Assembly (NCBI GenBank): GCA_019828545.1
Contig: JACVRA010000109.1
Location: 434,001 to 498,000, forward strand
Direction of reading: 5' to 3'
DNA from: Paracamarosporium sp. OC-R06-R3
Taxonomy: Eukaryota > Ascomycota > Dothideomycetes > Pleosporales > Didymosphaeriaceae
DNA: 64,000 bases
In this document: positions 36,398 through 50,700 of the stretch, piece after piece
Layout of the letters: each line of letters begins with the position of its first letter
Position numbering within the stretch: position 1 is the first letter of the stretch
The notes under the pieces: model-generated
What the model saw: the letters and a program-made list of their open reading frames with translations, nothing else
Database searches by the model: none
What the model was told of the DNA's origin: nothing
Program-made: the position numbers and the translations under genes

Positions 36398-38300
36398 GCG
36401 TATCGTATTGGTGAATAATGAAAAAGGAACACTGTGAAAATTCGACGGTGATCGCTATACGATAAAATCGATTAAAACAATACATTTCAAACGTATAATG
36501 TACGTGGTGTTGTTTCATGTTCATTCAGCTTTCATACAGCTGTGATTATTCTCTCATGTCAATAATTCGGTGGTGTTCAATCTATCTGTACGTTTTCCGC
36601 CGCACTCATAATGTGAAGCCGTACCATGGCAGTCATCTGATGGACTCCCTTGTCCAAACATAGATTGGCTACATTATCTTACGCGTTAGTCAGTATAACA
36701 AAAAGCTAATGGTAAACTTGTTGGTTTACGAACACTAACCCTACACAAATTTAGATCCAATTTATTTTCCTATCTCTAAAGTGCGAGACTTCCTACGTAG
36801 CTAGCTACTAATACTCAGTAACCAGAAACCCTAGATGTCTTTGCTTACAGCTCTCAAATCATCAACATTCAATAGACCTATGTTTTCTTCCTCGGTCCCC
36901 TGGGCCATCATGGTGTACCCCCAATATTACGACATCAAGCCCCTCTGCTTTGCGCTATCGATCTATCCACGTATCACCTGCATCTATTCACTGTCTCGTT
37001 TCCCATAGAATATCGGTCTAATCGCCGTGTTGGAGTTGACGGGTGCTAGATGTGAGATGAATGCATTGTATCGGAAGTACCGGCCACCGACAGACCCATA
37101 GTCAAGTTCGTAAAGTAGCGCATCGAGGAAAGTGTCCCGTCTCCCACCACATGTTTTCACGTCTTCGGTTCTTGGTAATTCATGCTACGGCACCTGTATT
37201 TCAATTATATACGGCTATTGTGATGGCAAAACGTATTAGTAACAGAGAGCGCATGGATCAGAAGCGATGTAGGAAGCGCACTTTCTCAACCGACTAGCAA
37301 CTGTAACAGTATATGAATCTATATGAGTATCGATTGCAACATCATGAAGTTACCTAGGGTAGAAGCCAGTGCCTTAAGTATATGCCAAGGCCATGGCCCC
37401 ATGATAGCAACTGAGTCGTCAACATGGCACACTCAAGCAGATGCACAGAGGCCGTTGAGAAACACTAGTATGTTCAACTGTTAATAGCCATGACCATCGT
37501 ATATAACACTGCCCTGCATAACGAGGGGTCCTTACTTTTTCATCTTGCTCTCAGCACACCCATTTCTATGGGTAGATTTTCCCTATGCCATGTGCTTTAC
37601 TGAGGCCGTTGTTCGTTGAGAACGATTCATTTGCTCGAAAGTCCACAGATAGTAAATTTATAGGCATAGAATGTTCCACGGCATACAATGTCTAGCCTTA
37701 TGAGGAACCCCCCTGTCCTTTCTCGCCCTTTCCCCCTTTCCACATTGACAAAACACGTAGATCACAAGGCCAATATCTAGCCTTTACCGAAACTTTCTAC
37801 TCGAGCCTAATCTCCGACCAAGCAGAAGGCTTTTATCGGATTGGGTTCGACCAGGGCATGTCTCAACGTGATGTAGAGGCATAGCAACCAAACAACTTTT
37901 TATCGTTAACTACATACAAATGTCCAACACCACAAATTTACCCTTATAGTAAAACAATAAAATTCAACTTCAACATACCACTAGCGTATGAAATGTAGAA
38001 AGGAGCTTTTTTTTGTTGGACTGTACTGCCGGAACGGTAAACCAACTCCGACATTACTTCGAAGTTGAATGCTTAATCATCAAACATAACTCCGTCGCTC
38101 TAGTGTTTATTTTGGCTGTTTCCATGGAAATGTGACCAAGTGTTGAGGTTTCCATTATGCCACGAGCCTTGCTCACCACAATAATGCGACTAGGTACCAT
38201 GGCCCAATTCCCCTTTTGAATTATCCGATTCTGTTTGGCCTTTTGCGCTCGATGAAGGTGTTGGTTCGAGTATTGAGACTATTTCGTTCGTATTCTCGAC
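36398..38300. other. AT-rich 1.9-kb intergenic region
   Basis: No frame exceeds 80 codons. It contains the 3' flank of the giant gene (stop at 38301-38303 on the minus strand) and of the GPI-type gene, which converge here. No terminal repeats or transposon motifs were seen. Confidence 0.5.
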
Positions 38301-38760
38301 CTAATGCCGTCGCCCTTCCCAGCCATCGTATTTAATATTGACAGGATCAGGGTGATGAACTAATGATGGATCGTCCTTATCGTTGGTAGCGTAACCCAAG
38401 TTCCACTTCTCTTTCCAATCATCACTAGCTGGCGGCGACACCAGAGCCAGTCTCGGAATTGGTTTCTTGTCTATCCATTTGCAGGTTCTGCCTTCTTCAA
38501 AACTCACACTATCGTCTTCAACCCACTCCCAGTCAATACCTTCTCCTGCAGTATCCTCCTCGTCTGTCCACCACCAGTCACAATCACAACCGCAGTCATC
38601 TTCGCTTGCAACATTGATATTTTCCTTGCTACTGTCATCTGCAATCTGATTGTCAATCCCTTTTCCAATACTGGGTCTGTAGTCGTCATTACCAAGTTCA
38701 CTATGATCGTATCCATAATTCCAATAGTCATCCTCATCACCGCCTGCAAGACCATCGCCT
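38301..38760 (-). other. Acidic, tryptophan-rich C-terminal tail of the giant protein
   Basis: The last about 150 residues are unlike the rest: Asp/Glu-rich with many Trp and Tyr (DDYWNYGYDHSE, DCGCDCDWWWTDEED, DWEWVEDD). It ends with a Lys/Asp stretch and GWEGRRH. It contains a short C-x-C-x-C cluster. The function is unknown. The tail depends on the intron 2 model. Confidence 0.6.
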
Positions 38761-41700
38761 CCTTCACTCGGATCGTTCCAAAACCACCATGGCAGAAAAG
38801 CTATCGGTGTATATGCAGGAGCCTTGCGAACTTCAGGCCATGGTGTCGCATCTCCTGGTGTCGAAGTTAATGCTAGAATAGACTGTATCTTTGTATTCGT
38901 CCGCGGTCCAGATCGTACCGGATTGTCGTTATATCTTCCCGGGCCTTCGATTTTGTGCGAAAGGACAGAACTGTGGCTTGGAGGTCTTGTAGTTGGCTCT
39001 CTGGTACTTATTGGATGCAGCATCATTGTTAGCTGAGTCACTTTAGATGAGTGATTCTTGGTATTTGATGTGAGTGCATGAGTTGGCTGGTTTAGCTCTG
39101 CCTGGGGAGTGAGTGGGTTGAGCCCAGAGCGACCGGATGGATCGACGACTGAGCGTCGATTAGTGACCGAGCTAATTGAAATCTGGAGCCGTGATTAGCT
39201 TTGGATCGGTCCTTGTACGGAATGGCTTGGCCATACTACGCTACGCGCAGGGAACTGACTCGCACTTATTGTGGGAGAAAACGTGGATCGCGAAGAGCTC
39301 CTCAAACTGGACTGTGAACGAGTATGGGATAGATCCTCTCCACCCGCAACAGGCGTAACGCCTTCTACATTCAAAGGAGCAACAAGAGTTGGACGGAGGG
39401 GGTGTGAGGGCAGTAGTGGCGGAGATAAAACACTGCTGAAAGATCTTGCGGGCTTAGTATTGGCCCCGTCACCACTAAGTGTGTTGATCCTAGATATCTG
39501 GGAAGGGGTTATAGCGCTTGCTGGGGATTTAGTAAGCGATATCGAAGGATTGAGTGGCCGTGACGGGGTGCGAGCGACAGATTGTGTGGTGATGCTGTAG
39601 ATAATAGATCGTGTAGCTCTACTGGCGTCCTCGGGGTTGTTAAGAGTCTGAGGTGGAGAAATTCCATCATCATAGACGATTTCTGGACGGCTTGCCGTTC
39701 GCAGAGTATTGATGCTTGGGAACGCAGCACCTCCACCACCATCAGGGTCACGATCAAGACTTTCTGTCACCAAACTAAGGGATACAGCTGGGCCTATGGG
39801 TTGAATGGGTAAAGCGTGGATTGGTGTTGTGCTTGTTGGCGTATACGAGAATATAGGCTCTGGTGGCGTATACGAGAATGTAGGCTCTGGTGGCGTATCC
39901 GAGAATGCGGGCTCAGGTGGTTGGCTAGGTATTCCGATGGCTCCCCATGTCGATATTGCCAGCCAGCCGGTATGGGCCGGTCCAGGAGGTGTAATGTTAC
40001 CTGAAGCTAGCAATACATTTGTTCTGGTGAGAGCCAAATGTTGTCGGGTTGAGGAAATGGCCAACGGTTGTGGTGGGAGAACTGGACTACCGAGAACAGA
40101 GTTTGATCGACCGAAAGCAGCATCTTCAAAGCCGGAAGTAGAGCGGAAGACGCCCGGACCAGGTGCCGATATCGTTGTGTGGAATGTACCTACTACACGC
40201 AAAGACGTAAGACCGCCAGATGTGCGAGATACGATCGGCTGAAATGGTTCATGTAGAGGAGTTGCTATTTTCGATCTTGTCATAACTGCGTTGGCCTCTT
40301 CAGATGGAGTGAAACCGTTGACACGGACACCATATAGTTTGAATGGCAGGACTATGCTAACACTGCGCTGCTGTAGAATTTGGTGGTTTCTAGAAGTCGT
40401 CGGAGAAGCGGACAAGGCGCGCACAGAGCCACATAGGCCATATCCTGGATTGCATCCATGACCACAGTGGAATTTATTATTGCCGCTTATAAGATCATTA
40501 GAGTGTGCACTATAGGACGTTTCAAAGCCATGGAAGGATGTTAATATGCTTACCAAATGCCTCCAGCTCCGCAGCAGTCTCCAAAAGCACTGTTTCCGCA
40601 TGTATAGCCGAACGACATGCCACACGAACCGTTTGGAGATATCCGCTTCACGTTCGTTTGAATTGGTAGGACGAGGGTAGGCGCGGAAGGTTTGACTGCT
40701 TTTGTCGAAGCTGTACTGCGACGGTTGGGTATAAGTCCATCACTAGAAGATGCATATGGTACAGAAAATGCTGATGTTTCGGCTCGAGAGTCCTGTAAAA
40801 AGGATACTATACCAGGGTCTCGAAATGACGGATCGAGAGCGGCCAACGATGGAAGTGAATCATCGGGCGATGTGCTTGAAACTGGCGGCCTCATTGTCAA
40901 GGGTATCAATGACAACTTTGAGGGAGCAACAGTTTCGATAGTTGCAAAAGTTCCACCGCTTGCTGAAGGTAAATTTCGCGCGGAACTAACCGAAGCCCTC
41001 TTTGCCATTACACATAGCCCGCCTTGAGCCTGCGATGGACTGACTGCATTTTTCAGATTGCATGCGCCTATTACAGGATTATAAACAACAGCTGCACATA
41101 GTGACGTAGTCGTGCAGCGTCGAATGCATTGGGCGAAGGTGGTAAGTACTATGGTTCGGACGTCGCTGTACTCAAATTTCATGTCGCAGTCAGCTTCATA
41201 GAAAGTAGAGCTGTCGATGTAATTTTGGCCTAATATAACACCGCAGCAACTTTTTGGCGCGGATATGGGATTCGTGATACTAGTTCGCTCTTGTGCGCTT
41301 GGCCGAGTTTGTGAGATTGAAGGGGAGTTTGACGAGGATAGTAGCAAGCTGAGAACAGGTGCATGCGTAGACAGAATGTTTGCAGACTGCAATTCACCAC
41401 TTGTCAAGGAACTGGCGCCATCGAAGTTGGAGCTCTTGCCGTTTATGTTTAAATTGAATATTAGAGAATAAGTAGAGCTCTCAAGGTTTGGATTAACATT
41501 GCGAATGTCGGCATCAAAGCCACGAATGCCGATTAAGCTTGCGCTAAAAAGATTTCTAGATTTTGTTGGTTGAAGGGGCTGAGTACCAGGCTTGGAGGGA
41601 CCTACTGTACGGGTTGACAGCAGACTACTTTTAGAGTTTGCAGGTCGGTTGGATGTTCGTGGGGTGTTCAAAGGACCGCGAAGACCTTGGGGACCTAATG

Positions 41701-44700
41701 CTCCTGAGCCTAATTGAGTCGGCGAGTTCCGAATGAATACCGAAGAAGTTGAGCGGGCTTTTGTTGTCGCAATAAAGGGCGTCGATCGCAACCCATTTTT
41801 GCTTTGTAGGTTAACACGGGCCGTCGATAAGGTGGTGAGACGTTGTGACGGGGAACTGTCTGAGATACGTATGGCTGCACAGACACCGTTTACCGTAGCC
41901 ACGGCTGTTCCCGAGGACTTCTGTAAAGCACAGGCGCCTGTTCGCTCGTTCCAGCCAACTGCAACGCACGAAGTATTTCTTGAACATAAACTGACACACG
42001 CTGAGAGCGTCGCGCCGGTCATTGATGGTTGGTGGTTATCGATAAAGTCGCCGAGAGTCATCATGTTGCATGAAACTCGGAATTTGATGCTATGTTGGGC
42101 CAAAAGGCTAGTAAGAAGACCTCCATTACCCACAACACAACACTTCGAAGCACCTGAAGGATGAGGCAATGAACTCAGTACAGATGCGCGGCTTCCAGTA
42201 TACGGATGAGTGCTAGTTCTTGAAGTGGGCGAGCGGCCTAACGATGGCAGTGGCCGTTTGGTTGTGGAAAGAATTGCCTTCACCAATGGAGTGCTGGAGC
42301 GCCGTACTGTAGAGGACACACGTGTTACCGTAGATGGCCTCTTGGATGCCGGAGCAGCAGTGAATCGGCTGCTTAGTTTTAAAGCCGGCGAAGATATTCT
42401 CCTAATACTTGGTGTTTGAAGTGGGATAAGAGAGCCTTTCCTAGATGACGAAGAGACAGTGGGCCGGATATTGGCAATAGCGACGCTAGCAATCTTTTTC
42501 GTAGAAGATTGCGAAGATCGACGACTGGTGAGGGTGACGCTAGTGATTTTTCTCGTAGACGATTGAGAAAATCGACGAGTAGGGAGGGCGACAGTAGTGA
42601 ACTGACGTATCGTGATCGAGCTTGGTCTCAATACGATGGATGGGCCGGTTCGACTGGGAGATGTTATCCGGGACGAGGTTGAGATAGACTTGGCGCCACC
42701 ACTGCTTAAAGATGGACGATTAAATACACTACTTCCAAACACCTTAGAGGTAGCGGGGCCGTTACGAGTAGGCACTGTTGCGGGTAGAACTCCTCTATTC
42801 GACGAAGAAGCGGATCGGCTACTAGTGGCGGTAGGCAGGGCGAGAGCAGTCCTTTGAGATGTAATAAAGGGAGAAGCTGGCCGGACATTGGGAGTCGACC
42901 TCGTTTTTGTCTCACCGGCTACATCGAAGATGCCTAAAGATGGCCCCTCCTGTAGAGTACTAGTGATACGTATGGAAGGAGAAGTGCTTTTAGGACGGCA
43001 AGTAGGGCATGATCCTCCGAGCACATTCAGGGAGAGGTTAAGGTCAACAAGAGGAGGGGAAGAAGTAAAACCGCGACTAGCGACTGAGATAGCTGGAGGG
43101 CTTGATAACGGGCGGACAAGTGATGCTGGTGTAGATGTTGTCTTAGGGCGGCATGTTGAGCAAATTCCTCCGAGACCAAGCGAAATGTCGACATCAATGA
43201 GCGGAGGTGGCGAGGGCACCGCGCGAGTAGTAGACAAAGAAGCCCTGAGGCTTGATGTAGAAGAAGTAGGAAGTGGAGTAGGTTGTGGACGACAGGTCGA
43301 ACATAGTCCCCCTAATAAGTCTAAAGATAGCTTGACATCAACCAGTGGGGGCCTAGAAGACGTCACTTGAGTGGAAACCAATGTATTCAGGTTGGAAAGA
43401 GTACGAGGGGGTGATAGGGGCGTAGATGCTAAGACGAGAGACAGTGGATTAGGTATGACTGCAACGCCTGTTGGTGTGCTCGTAGGCCGACAGTTCGGAC
43501 TCTGACATGGACTTCCGAGCGCGCCAAGCGAAAGGCTCACATCAATGGGTGGCGGTGGCTTGACTTGAGAGGTAGCAAGCCCAGTCACGGACGCCGGGCA
43601 AAGTGGACCAGGGCATAGACCATCCAATATACCCAGAGAAAGGTTGACGTCGATGAATCCGGGTAATTTCGATGATACACCACCTGTGGGTCCAGCCAGG
43701 GTGCTGAAGATTGACAGAACATTTGGCGAAATGGTATGTGGTATCGGGAAGTCCGTTTGCAAAAAGCGGCTTGCGCTCGATAATTGACAGTCGAGGCCGT
43801 TGCATACGGGTAAATCTAGTGAGCTCAAAGGCGGACGTTCCGTGAGACTTGGACTGGCAGGAATGCGAGAAATGCTCGTCACACTTAGGGGGTTTACCGT
43901 CGTTGATGGTATGTTTGGAATTGGTAGATGACAGGAAGGTCCCAGGCAAAGTCCTTCGAGCAGTCCTAGAGACAAGTTGACATCGACAAGTGGAGGAACC
44001 TTGACAGTACTAAGCGTCGGAGTCTTGGTAACTGGGGAAGCTTGATCTAGCCCAATCAATGATAGTAGTGGAGTCAAATCTATCTGGGGTCTCAAGCTTG
44101 AAAGCGGTTGCGATAATGGCAAGGATTGTGGTAAAGTTTTGGTAGGCGTAATTTGGTTTCCTCCGAGTAATGACAATAATGGTCCAAAATCAATGATAGG
44201 TTGCAAAGTTGCTTCAGACAGCGTGGTCACTGCAAAACTAGGTAATGTCGACGATAGAGATGGCTGTATGCCTCCCCCAAGCAGAGAAACTAACGGTCCA
44301 AGATCAAGGATCGGCTTTGGCGTGACCAGGGAACTAATCACGTTCGTTCGCATTGCGGATGCTACACTCGAGCTTGTTCTCGTCAACAACAATGATCTAC
44401 ACGATGGCTCTTGGCAAAGACCACCGAGCAAGCCTGAGCTTGGATTAACATTGACGAGCAGTGAATTTGCTCCCAAAGCCAGTGTCGGATTCGAGCTGCC
44501 AAGAGATACGCCAGGAGTCGCTGTTCCTAATAAGCCAATGTCTAGAGTCTGGCATGATAGTCCTGAACAAGGTCTTAGCGAGCCCTGTCCCAGGTCTGCT
44601 CCTGTGAGTACGGGCTTTGATGTTGTTAGTGGATTGTTTCCCAACCCAATGGCCGAGATCAGCCCTTGTAAAATGTCGCCCTGAGCAGGAGATCCAGAAG

Positions 44701-47700
44701 AAGCCGGAAATACCGGCTCAGAATTTATCACATGGGTATTCAGCACCATCCCGCCTGTAACGGGAGCAATTGGCACACTTGGATTTAATGCTGAAAGTAG
44801 GGGTCCAAGAAGATCCCCACGTACAGACGTTGGCGTGATCGATCCAATATCCGAGCCCCCGGTCCTGATTCCGAAATTTGATAGCAGTTCTTCGACCAAA
44901 ATGGGTTTAAGAGTTGGAATAAGCAGAGTCGGAATAAGCAGAGGTGGAGTGACTGGATTCAGTCCACCAGTGATCGAGGGATTGAGGCCGCTGTTCACGG
45001 TAGATTGACCACATAAAGGTCCAGGACACAGCCCTACCGGCAAGCCTAAGCTCAAGCTAACATCTAAAAGGGGAGGGATTCCAGGAGGGTTACCGAAGAA
45101 ATCTGTCGGTGCGGGCCTGATGTCCCGCGTGGATGGAGTAGGAATAATCCCACTAATAATGGAAAGAAGTGGGTCGAGACTCATGAGTGGTCTAACTGAC
45201 GGAGTTGGTAGTGGAACAGCATTAGGAAGAGACGTCGACTGGTTCAGGTCAACCAAAGGTCGATTCGACAATGTCGGGGTCACCGTTGTGGCTCCCGGGC
45301 TGCCAAGAAGCGATAGTAGCGACTCAAGGTCTATAGGCGATCCTGTTGGCAGGGAGGACGAGATTACAAGTGTAGGCTGATCGACACCAATAGCAGATAG
45401 TAGGGGACTGAGATCTATGAGAGGACCTGTAGGCGCTACAGGCAGCGTTATAGATATGGGCAAACCGCCTCCAAGAATGGATAACAAGTTTTCAAGACCA
45501 GCAAGTGGTACTTGTAATCCCGTTGGCGTTGGTTCTGGAATATGGCCAGAGGAAACTTGTATTCCGCCGGGCTGCGACAATAGTGTGTTCAGGGTACCAG
45601 CTGGGGATTTTGATAAAGACACAATTGTAGGTAGAACTCCGTCAACGGTGGAAAGTGAGGGTCTCAAAGTGATCAACGATTGCGTCGTGGATATTTGCAA
45701 GCGTATTGATGTAGGCAGAACGCCACTAACGGTTGATGAGAAGAGATTGAGATCAATCAGTGGCATCGTCGGCAGAACCGGTACAGGTACAGATAAAGGA
45801 ATAGTACCACCAATCATGGAGAGTAGCGGATTTATATCAACCAGTCCACCCGTTGGTAACGTTAAAGATACTGGCGTAGGAAGTCCGGTGCCCATAGCAG
45901 ATGACAATGGGTTAGGATTGACAAGTGGCTCGATGACTGAAGTCGGCTGGGAGCCTACGCTCCCTGTAGTTTCAGCTTGCTCTCCGCTAACAAGCGGAAG
46001 CAACGAATTTAAGTTGACAGGCGGTACGGTTGAAGATGATTGTGTAGATCTAGATTGAGCGTTGAGAGCAGTCGTAGCTGGATTACCACCGGAAAGTGAA
46101 AGTAAAGGTTTGAGGTCAACAAATGCTCTGTCCGATGCGGTTGGCAATGCCAATATCTCAGATACAAGTGAAGGTTGATCGCCAAGGACTGAGATCACCA
46201 GATCAAGTTCGACAAGGGGATTATCCGATACGGTCGGTAACGCCAGTAGTTTCGCAATTAGTGAAATCTGACTCGGACCAAGGAGCGAAAGTAAGGGGTT
46301 TATATCGATGAGCGGCTTATTAATTGCAGTTGCGAGCGTTGGTAGACCAGTCGTGATCCAAGGTCGTTCACCTCCCGTTAACGAAGGTAGCCCATTTGAG
46401 TTACCCACCGGTTGACCAGAAGCGCTTGTCACAGTCTGTAACCCACTTTCAGCCGATAGCTGACCTCCTACTAACAAAGAAAGTACCGGATTGAGCAGTC
46501 CTACCGACGCTATCGGTAATACCAAGGAGCCAGGTAATTGTGAGACTGGACGGCCATCTAAAAGGGACAGCAACGGATTCAGATTGACGAGCGCTCCGAG
46601 TGAGTTTGTCGGTAAATTGCCAGAGCCTGGTGTAGAAGTTGGATGCACATTAGGAAGTAGGGAGTGCAATGAATCCAAATCGATCAGTGGTCCCACCGAA
46701 GCGGTTGACGAAAAACCGGAACCACCTTCAAGCCCAGGTGTGGGTGCCTTTCCAGATAACAAAGATATTAAGGGGTCGAAATTTCCTAATGAAATCACCG
46801 GGAATGTCGGCAATGGACCATTTAGCGATGATGTTGCAGGAGTGGGATTCGCTAATGGCGAACTTGGTAAGCTCCTGCTCGAGGCAGGTAGAATCGGGTT
46901 AAAGCCGAGCGAAGTCTGTACCAAGGATAGCGGTAAAGATTCGTCTATTGCGGATGATAACGGGTTAGCGTTGATCAGAGGTTCAATTAATGATATCGGC
47001 ACATGTCCACCTAGCAATGACAAGGCATGGTTCAAATCTATCGGAGGCTGTGAAAGAGAAGCAGGCAAGGCCACGCCTATAGCAGATAATAGTGGATTAA
47101 CATTTAACAGGGGCGGCAATAGCGAATTGGGTAGTCCCCCGGCTAGAATCGATAAGAACGGACTAAAATCGAGCGAAGGTCCACTGGGAAGGGCCACAGG
47201 TGGGGTGATGAAGGGATTTATTGGCGGCGAAGTTTGTGTTTTCGACGTGAGAATTGAAGATTGCCCACCAGCAAGAGCTGACAACAACATATCGAGGTCT
47301 AGAACTGGCTTCACGCTTGGTGGAAGTGGGCCTAGAGAAACGCGGGAGTCCGATAATGAACTTAGGTGCTCCACGGAGGATACAAGCTCGAGTTCCGGGA
47401 GCGACAACGCGGGGCTTATCAATGGCGGAACTGGAACCGTCAGCAAACCTGATGGTACTTTTACGTCCGAAGCACTCGAAAATGTGGGTGCGGTTACTGG
47501 GGATCCAAAAGATGGGACCTGCTCTCCGCCAAGCAATGATAGTAGGGGGTTAAGATCGAGGATTGGCTGGACACTCCCTGTCAGAGCTAGAGCTAGTGAT
47601 AAAGGAGCAGGAACTACATTGGTAACTTGGACGTTCGTAGCCGTTCGAGTAAAGCCTGGAATTTGACCGTCTCCAGGGAGATTGACATTGGACTCAGCAC

Positions 47701-50700
47701 TTGGGAGATTCGCGATGAACGAGGTTTTCAGAGTGCTCGAAGTGTCCGCACTCGACGACGGAAGCGATACGGGGAGGATGCTAAGTATGTTGGTCGGTTT
47801 GTTATCACTCGAAAGGATAGGCTGCGGCGAAATAATCAGTCCACTTGAGGGTGAGACAATCTGCTGAAACGCTTCGGACGCCGAACGGAGTATTGCTTCA
47901 GAGAAAGATCCATTAAAAGCATTTTGGCTGCCATCATCATCTGAGGCAGAGATACTGGACTCAGTGACTGGTTTCGAAGAACTAGCAAGTGTCGTCGTTG
48001 TGACCAAAAGCAAGGATAGAGCTGTCTTAGCCGACCCAGGTCCGAGTTCGAGACTCGAGAGCAGGTTGTCCACCACAGTGGGCACTTCGACACTTGAAGA
48101 TATGGTAGGCACAATTCCGCTCAGCGCTGAGATTATTTTAGGTGGTGGTACAATAGATCCAAGTCCAAGCGAAAGATAGTTAAGATCAAGCTGATTTGTT
48201 GTTAGGGCCGGGTTCGAGCTCAACGACACTGTAGGAGATACTAATCCAGGCAAACCACCAAGCCCAGAATGAGTTCCACCTAAAAAAGAGGCCACTGGGT
48301 TAGCGTTGAGACTGACAGAAGGTGCCAGAGGTTCCGATGTTCCTAGCAAAAAGGTTGATGATCCTATACCTAAGGGCTGAGAGCCTCTGAGAAGACTAGT
48401 TGGAGTAGGAGTTGACAAATTGACAGAATCTGTCGCCGTAATCGTGGGTTGAAGAGGTTGAACGATGAGCGCTGAAAGTAAACCACCAACTAGATCTACA
48501 CTGCGGGTCTGTGCTGGGAGAGGAATCCCAGTAAAGGAAGGTAACAGGTTGCCAACATTGGAAAGGAGCCCATTTAGCAGGCTGGGTGCATTGCTCGGGG
48601 GTGCAGAACCTAATCCAGACATGGTAGGTACAGGTACTAGACCTCCAATAGCAATACTCAACAAAAGATCACCCAGAATATTGGTCTTAGGACCCAAAGA
48701 TTCCATGGAAATCGGGGCTCCGCCAAGATGGCCAAGATTAGAAAGCAGATCTCCTATGATATTCTCTTGTACAGCCGAAGTCCTAGGAAGCGTTGGAACA
48801 CCAGTTATAGTGGAAGCTACATTACCCAAAACGTTCGGGACGTTGATAGGCGTCAGCAAGGTTGGAAGATTGACGAGGGACCGTAGACCAGACAACAGGC
48901 CTCCAGGGATCTTTTCTGAGTTTGCAGTGTTGATATCTACGCTTAGTCCAGAAGCCGAAGCACTAGGATTCGCACCACCTATGAGTGCACCCAGTAGACC
49001 GTCTATGAGATTGGCAGTGTTTGTGATTTTTGGCAAGCTCGAAAGTGAAACGCCAGTTGGGCCGTTTATAAGCCCTGAAAGGATACTACCAAGGACATCT
49101 GGTGGTATACTCGCCAAAGGCAACATTGGCGTCGTTGATGAAAAGTCGGTTACAGTCGTGAGAACACCCCCTGGAACGTTGCCGGCGCCACTGCTTTGTG
49201 GAAAACTCGGCACATAAGTGGAGATAGAAAATGCTCCGGGCGCTGAAGCGAGGTCTCCAAGAATGTTCGGTGGAAGAATCGTCAGACTCTGCACGCTTCC
49301 TATTGCGGAAACTAGGCCTTCTAAGATATTAGGTGGAAAGCTTGTTGGACCTGGTAAACTCCCAAGACTGGTTGGTATAGTTTCCACAACTTTTGGCACG
49401 AGGCTCGTTGGAGTCAGTAAACTCCCTAGAGCTGCGTTTAGACCATTCCCAATGCCAGGCAAGAGACTGGTCTGAATTGGTACACCGAATTCAATCGACA
49501 GACTTTCCAGAATATGAAGGGGAAGGCTTGTCGGAGCTGGTATATTTCCAAGCCCCGATAACAAATCTCCTATTACAGGTAATGGAATGCTCTTAGTACT
49601 AGGTATACCTCCCAGTTCAGACAATAGGCCACTAAAAACGATAGGTGGAAGGTTGATTGCAGTAGAAGGCAGTAAGCCTTGAACAGTTGGACCGAGTCCG
49701 CCCAGTCCAAGACCAGAGATTATATTTCCAAGCAAATCGGCATTCAATAAAGTTGTGAAATGTGTGGGAAAGGCAACAGAAGACCCCAGGAAGTGTGCTG
49801 TAGATGGTATGTTATTACCGATTCCGAATCCAGGTAGTAGGTTACCAAGTAGGTCGCTTATGCCAAGCCTGGGAGTAGATTCCAATAATGAAGTTAAACT
49901 CGGAGATGGTACCATGGGTGTAAGCAAAGGAGTGATACCTGGTATTCCAAGAGCTGTGAACAAACCTCCTAGGCCGAGACCTCCTAACAAACCAGTACCG
50001 GGGACTAATGTGCTAGCCAGCGGAGGCGATGGACTTGGTTGCGTGATAAGAGATGTGACAGGTGGAAGTCCGGGCACTGAACGGCATGACGGGCCTAAGC
50101 ATAACCCTTCTAGTAGACCCAGGCTTAAGTCAACGTTAATCAACGGCGCGGATTCTATTGCAGAGCAAGTAGGACATTGGCTTTCAAGTGAACCCAAGCT
50201 CAAAGTAGCATCTACGAAAGGTTGGATTGACTTCTTCGAGGTGACAAAGGTCGTAGGAGGCAGTGTCAGAGATGGTTTTCCAGTAGAGAGAATCGACTCT
50301 GGTTGGCACGCTGCGCCTGAGCATAGACCCTCAAGCAATCCCAAGGATAAGCCTACATCGTTGAGAAGATTACCTTGAGTTGCTGTGCGACATCCAGAAC
50401 CTAGACACAATCCCTCCAGTAGTCCCGGAAATAAATTAGCGCCGAGAGGCGGTATAGGCCTTGCCGTCGGTAATGTCTGTAACGTGTTAAGGGTAACCGG
50501 ATTCCCGAGCCCGATGCTAGATAGTGAAGCACCAAGTGAGTTTCCTGGCACCGCTGAGAAATCGTGTGTTGCTGACGCCGAAGACGTCGGAGTAAAAACC
50601 GGCGTACCGAGACCAGATTCTGAAACGAGACTGTTAATTGGCAAGATTGGTATTGATATGGGAATGTTGAAAACGGGAGGAAGGCCAGGCAAGGCAGGAC

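Noticed and set aside
37836..37860. GGTTCGACC-like B-box resemblance (tgggttcgaccaggg)
   Set aside because: The required CC after GGTTCGANN is absent, and no A box or stems fit around it.
38301..40625. Treating 39195-40625 and 38301-39041 as separate genes
   Set aside because: The first lacks its own start and completes the hevein domain of the giant gene. The second is open in frame right up to a good acceptor at 39183. One gene explains all three frames.
46491..47666. A 391-codon plus-strand frame inside the giant gene, and many others of 80-250 codons from 40692 to 60323
   Set aside because: They lie antisense to the repeat exon; repeat codon composition creates open complementary frames. 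They have low-complexity sequence, no start context or splice logic, and no family match.
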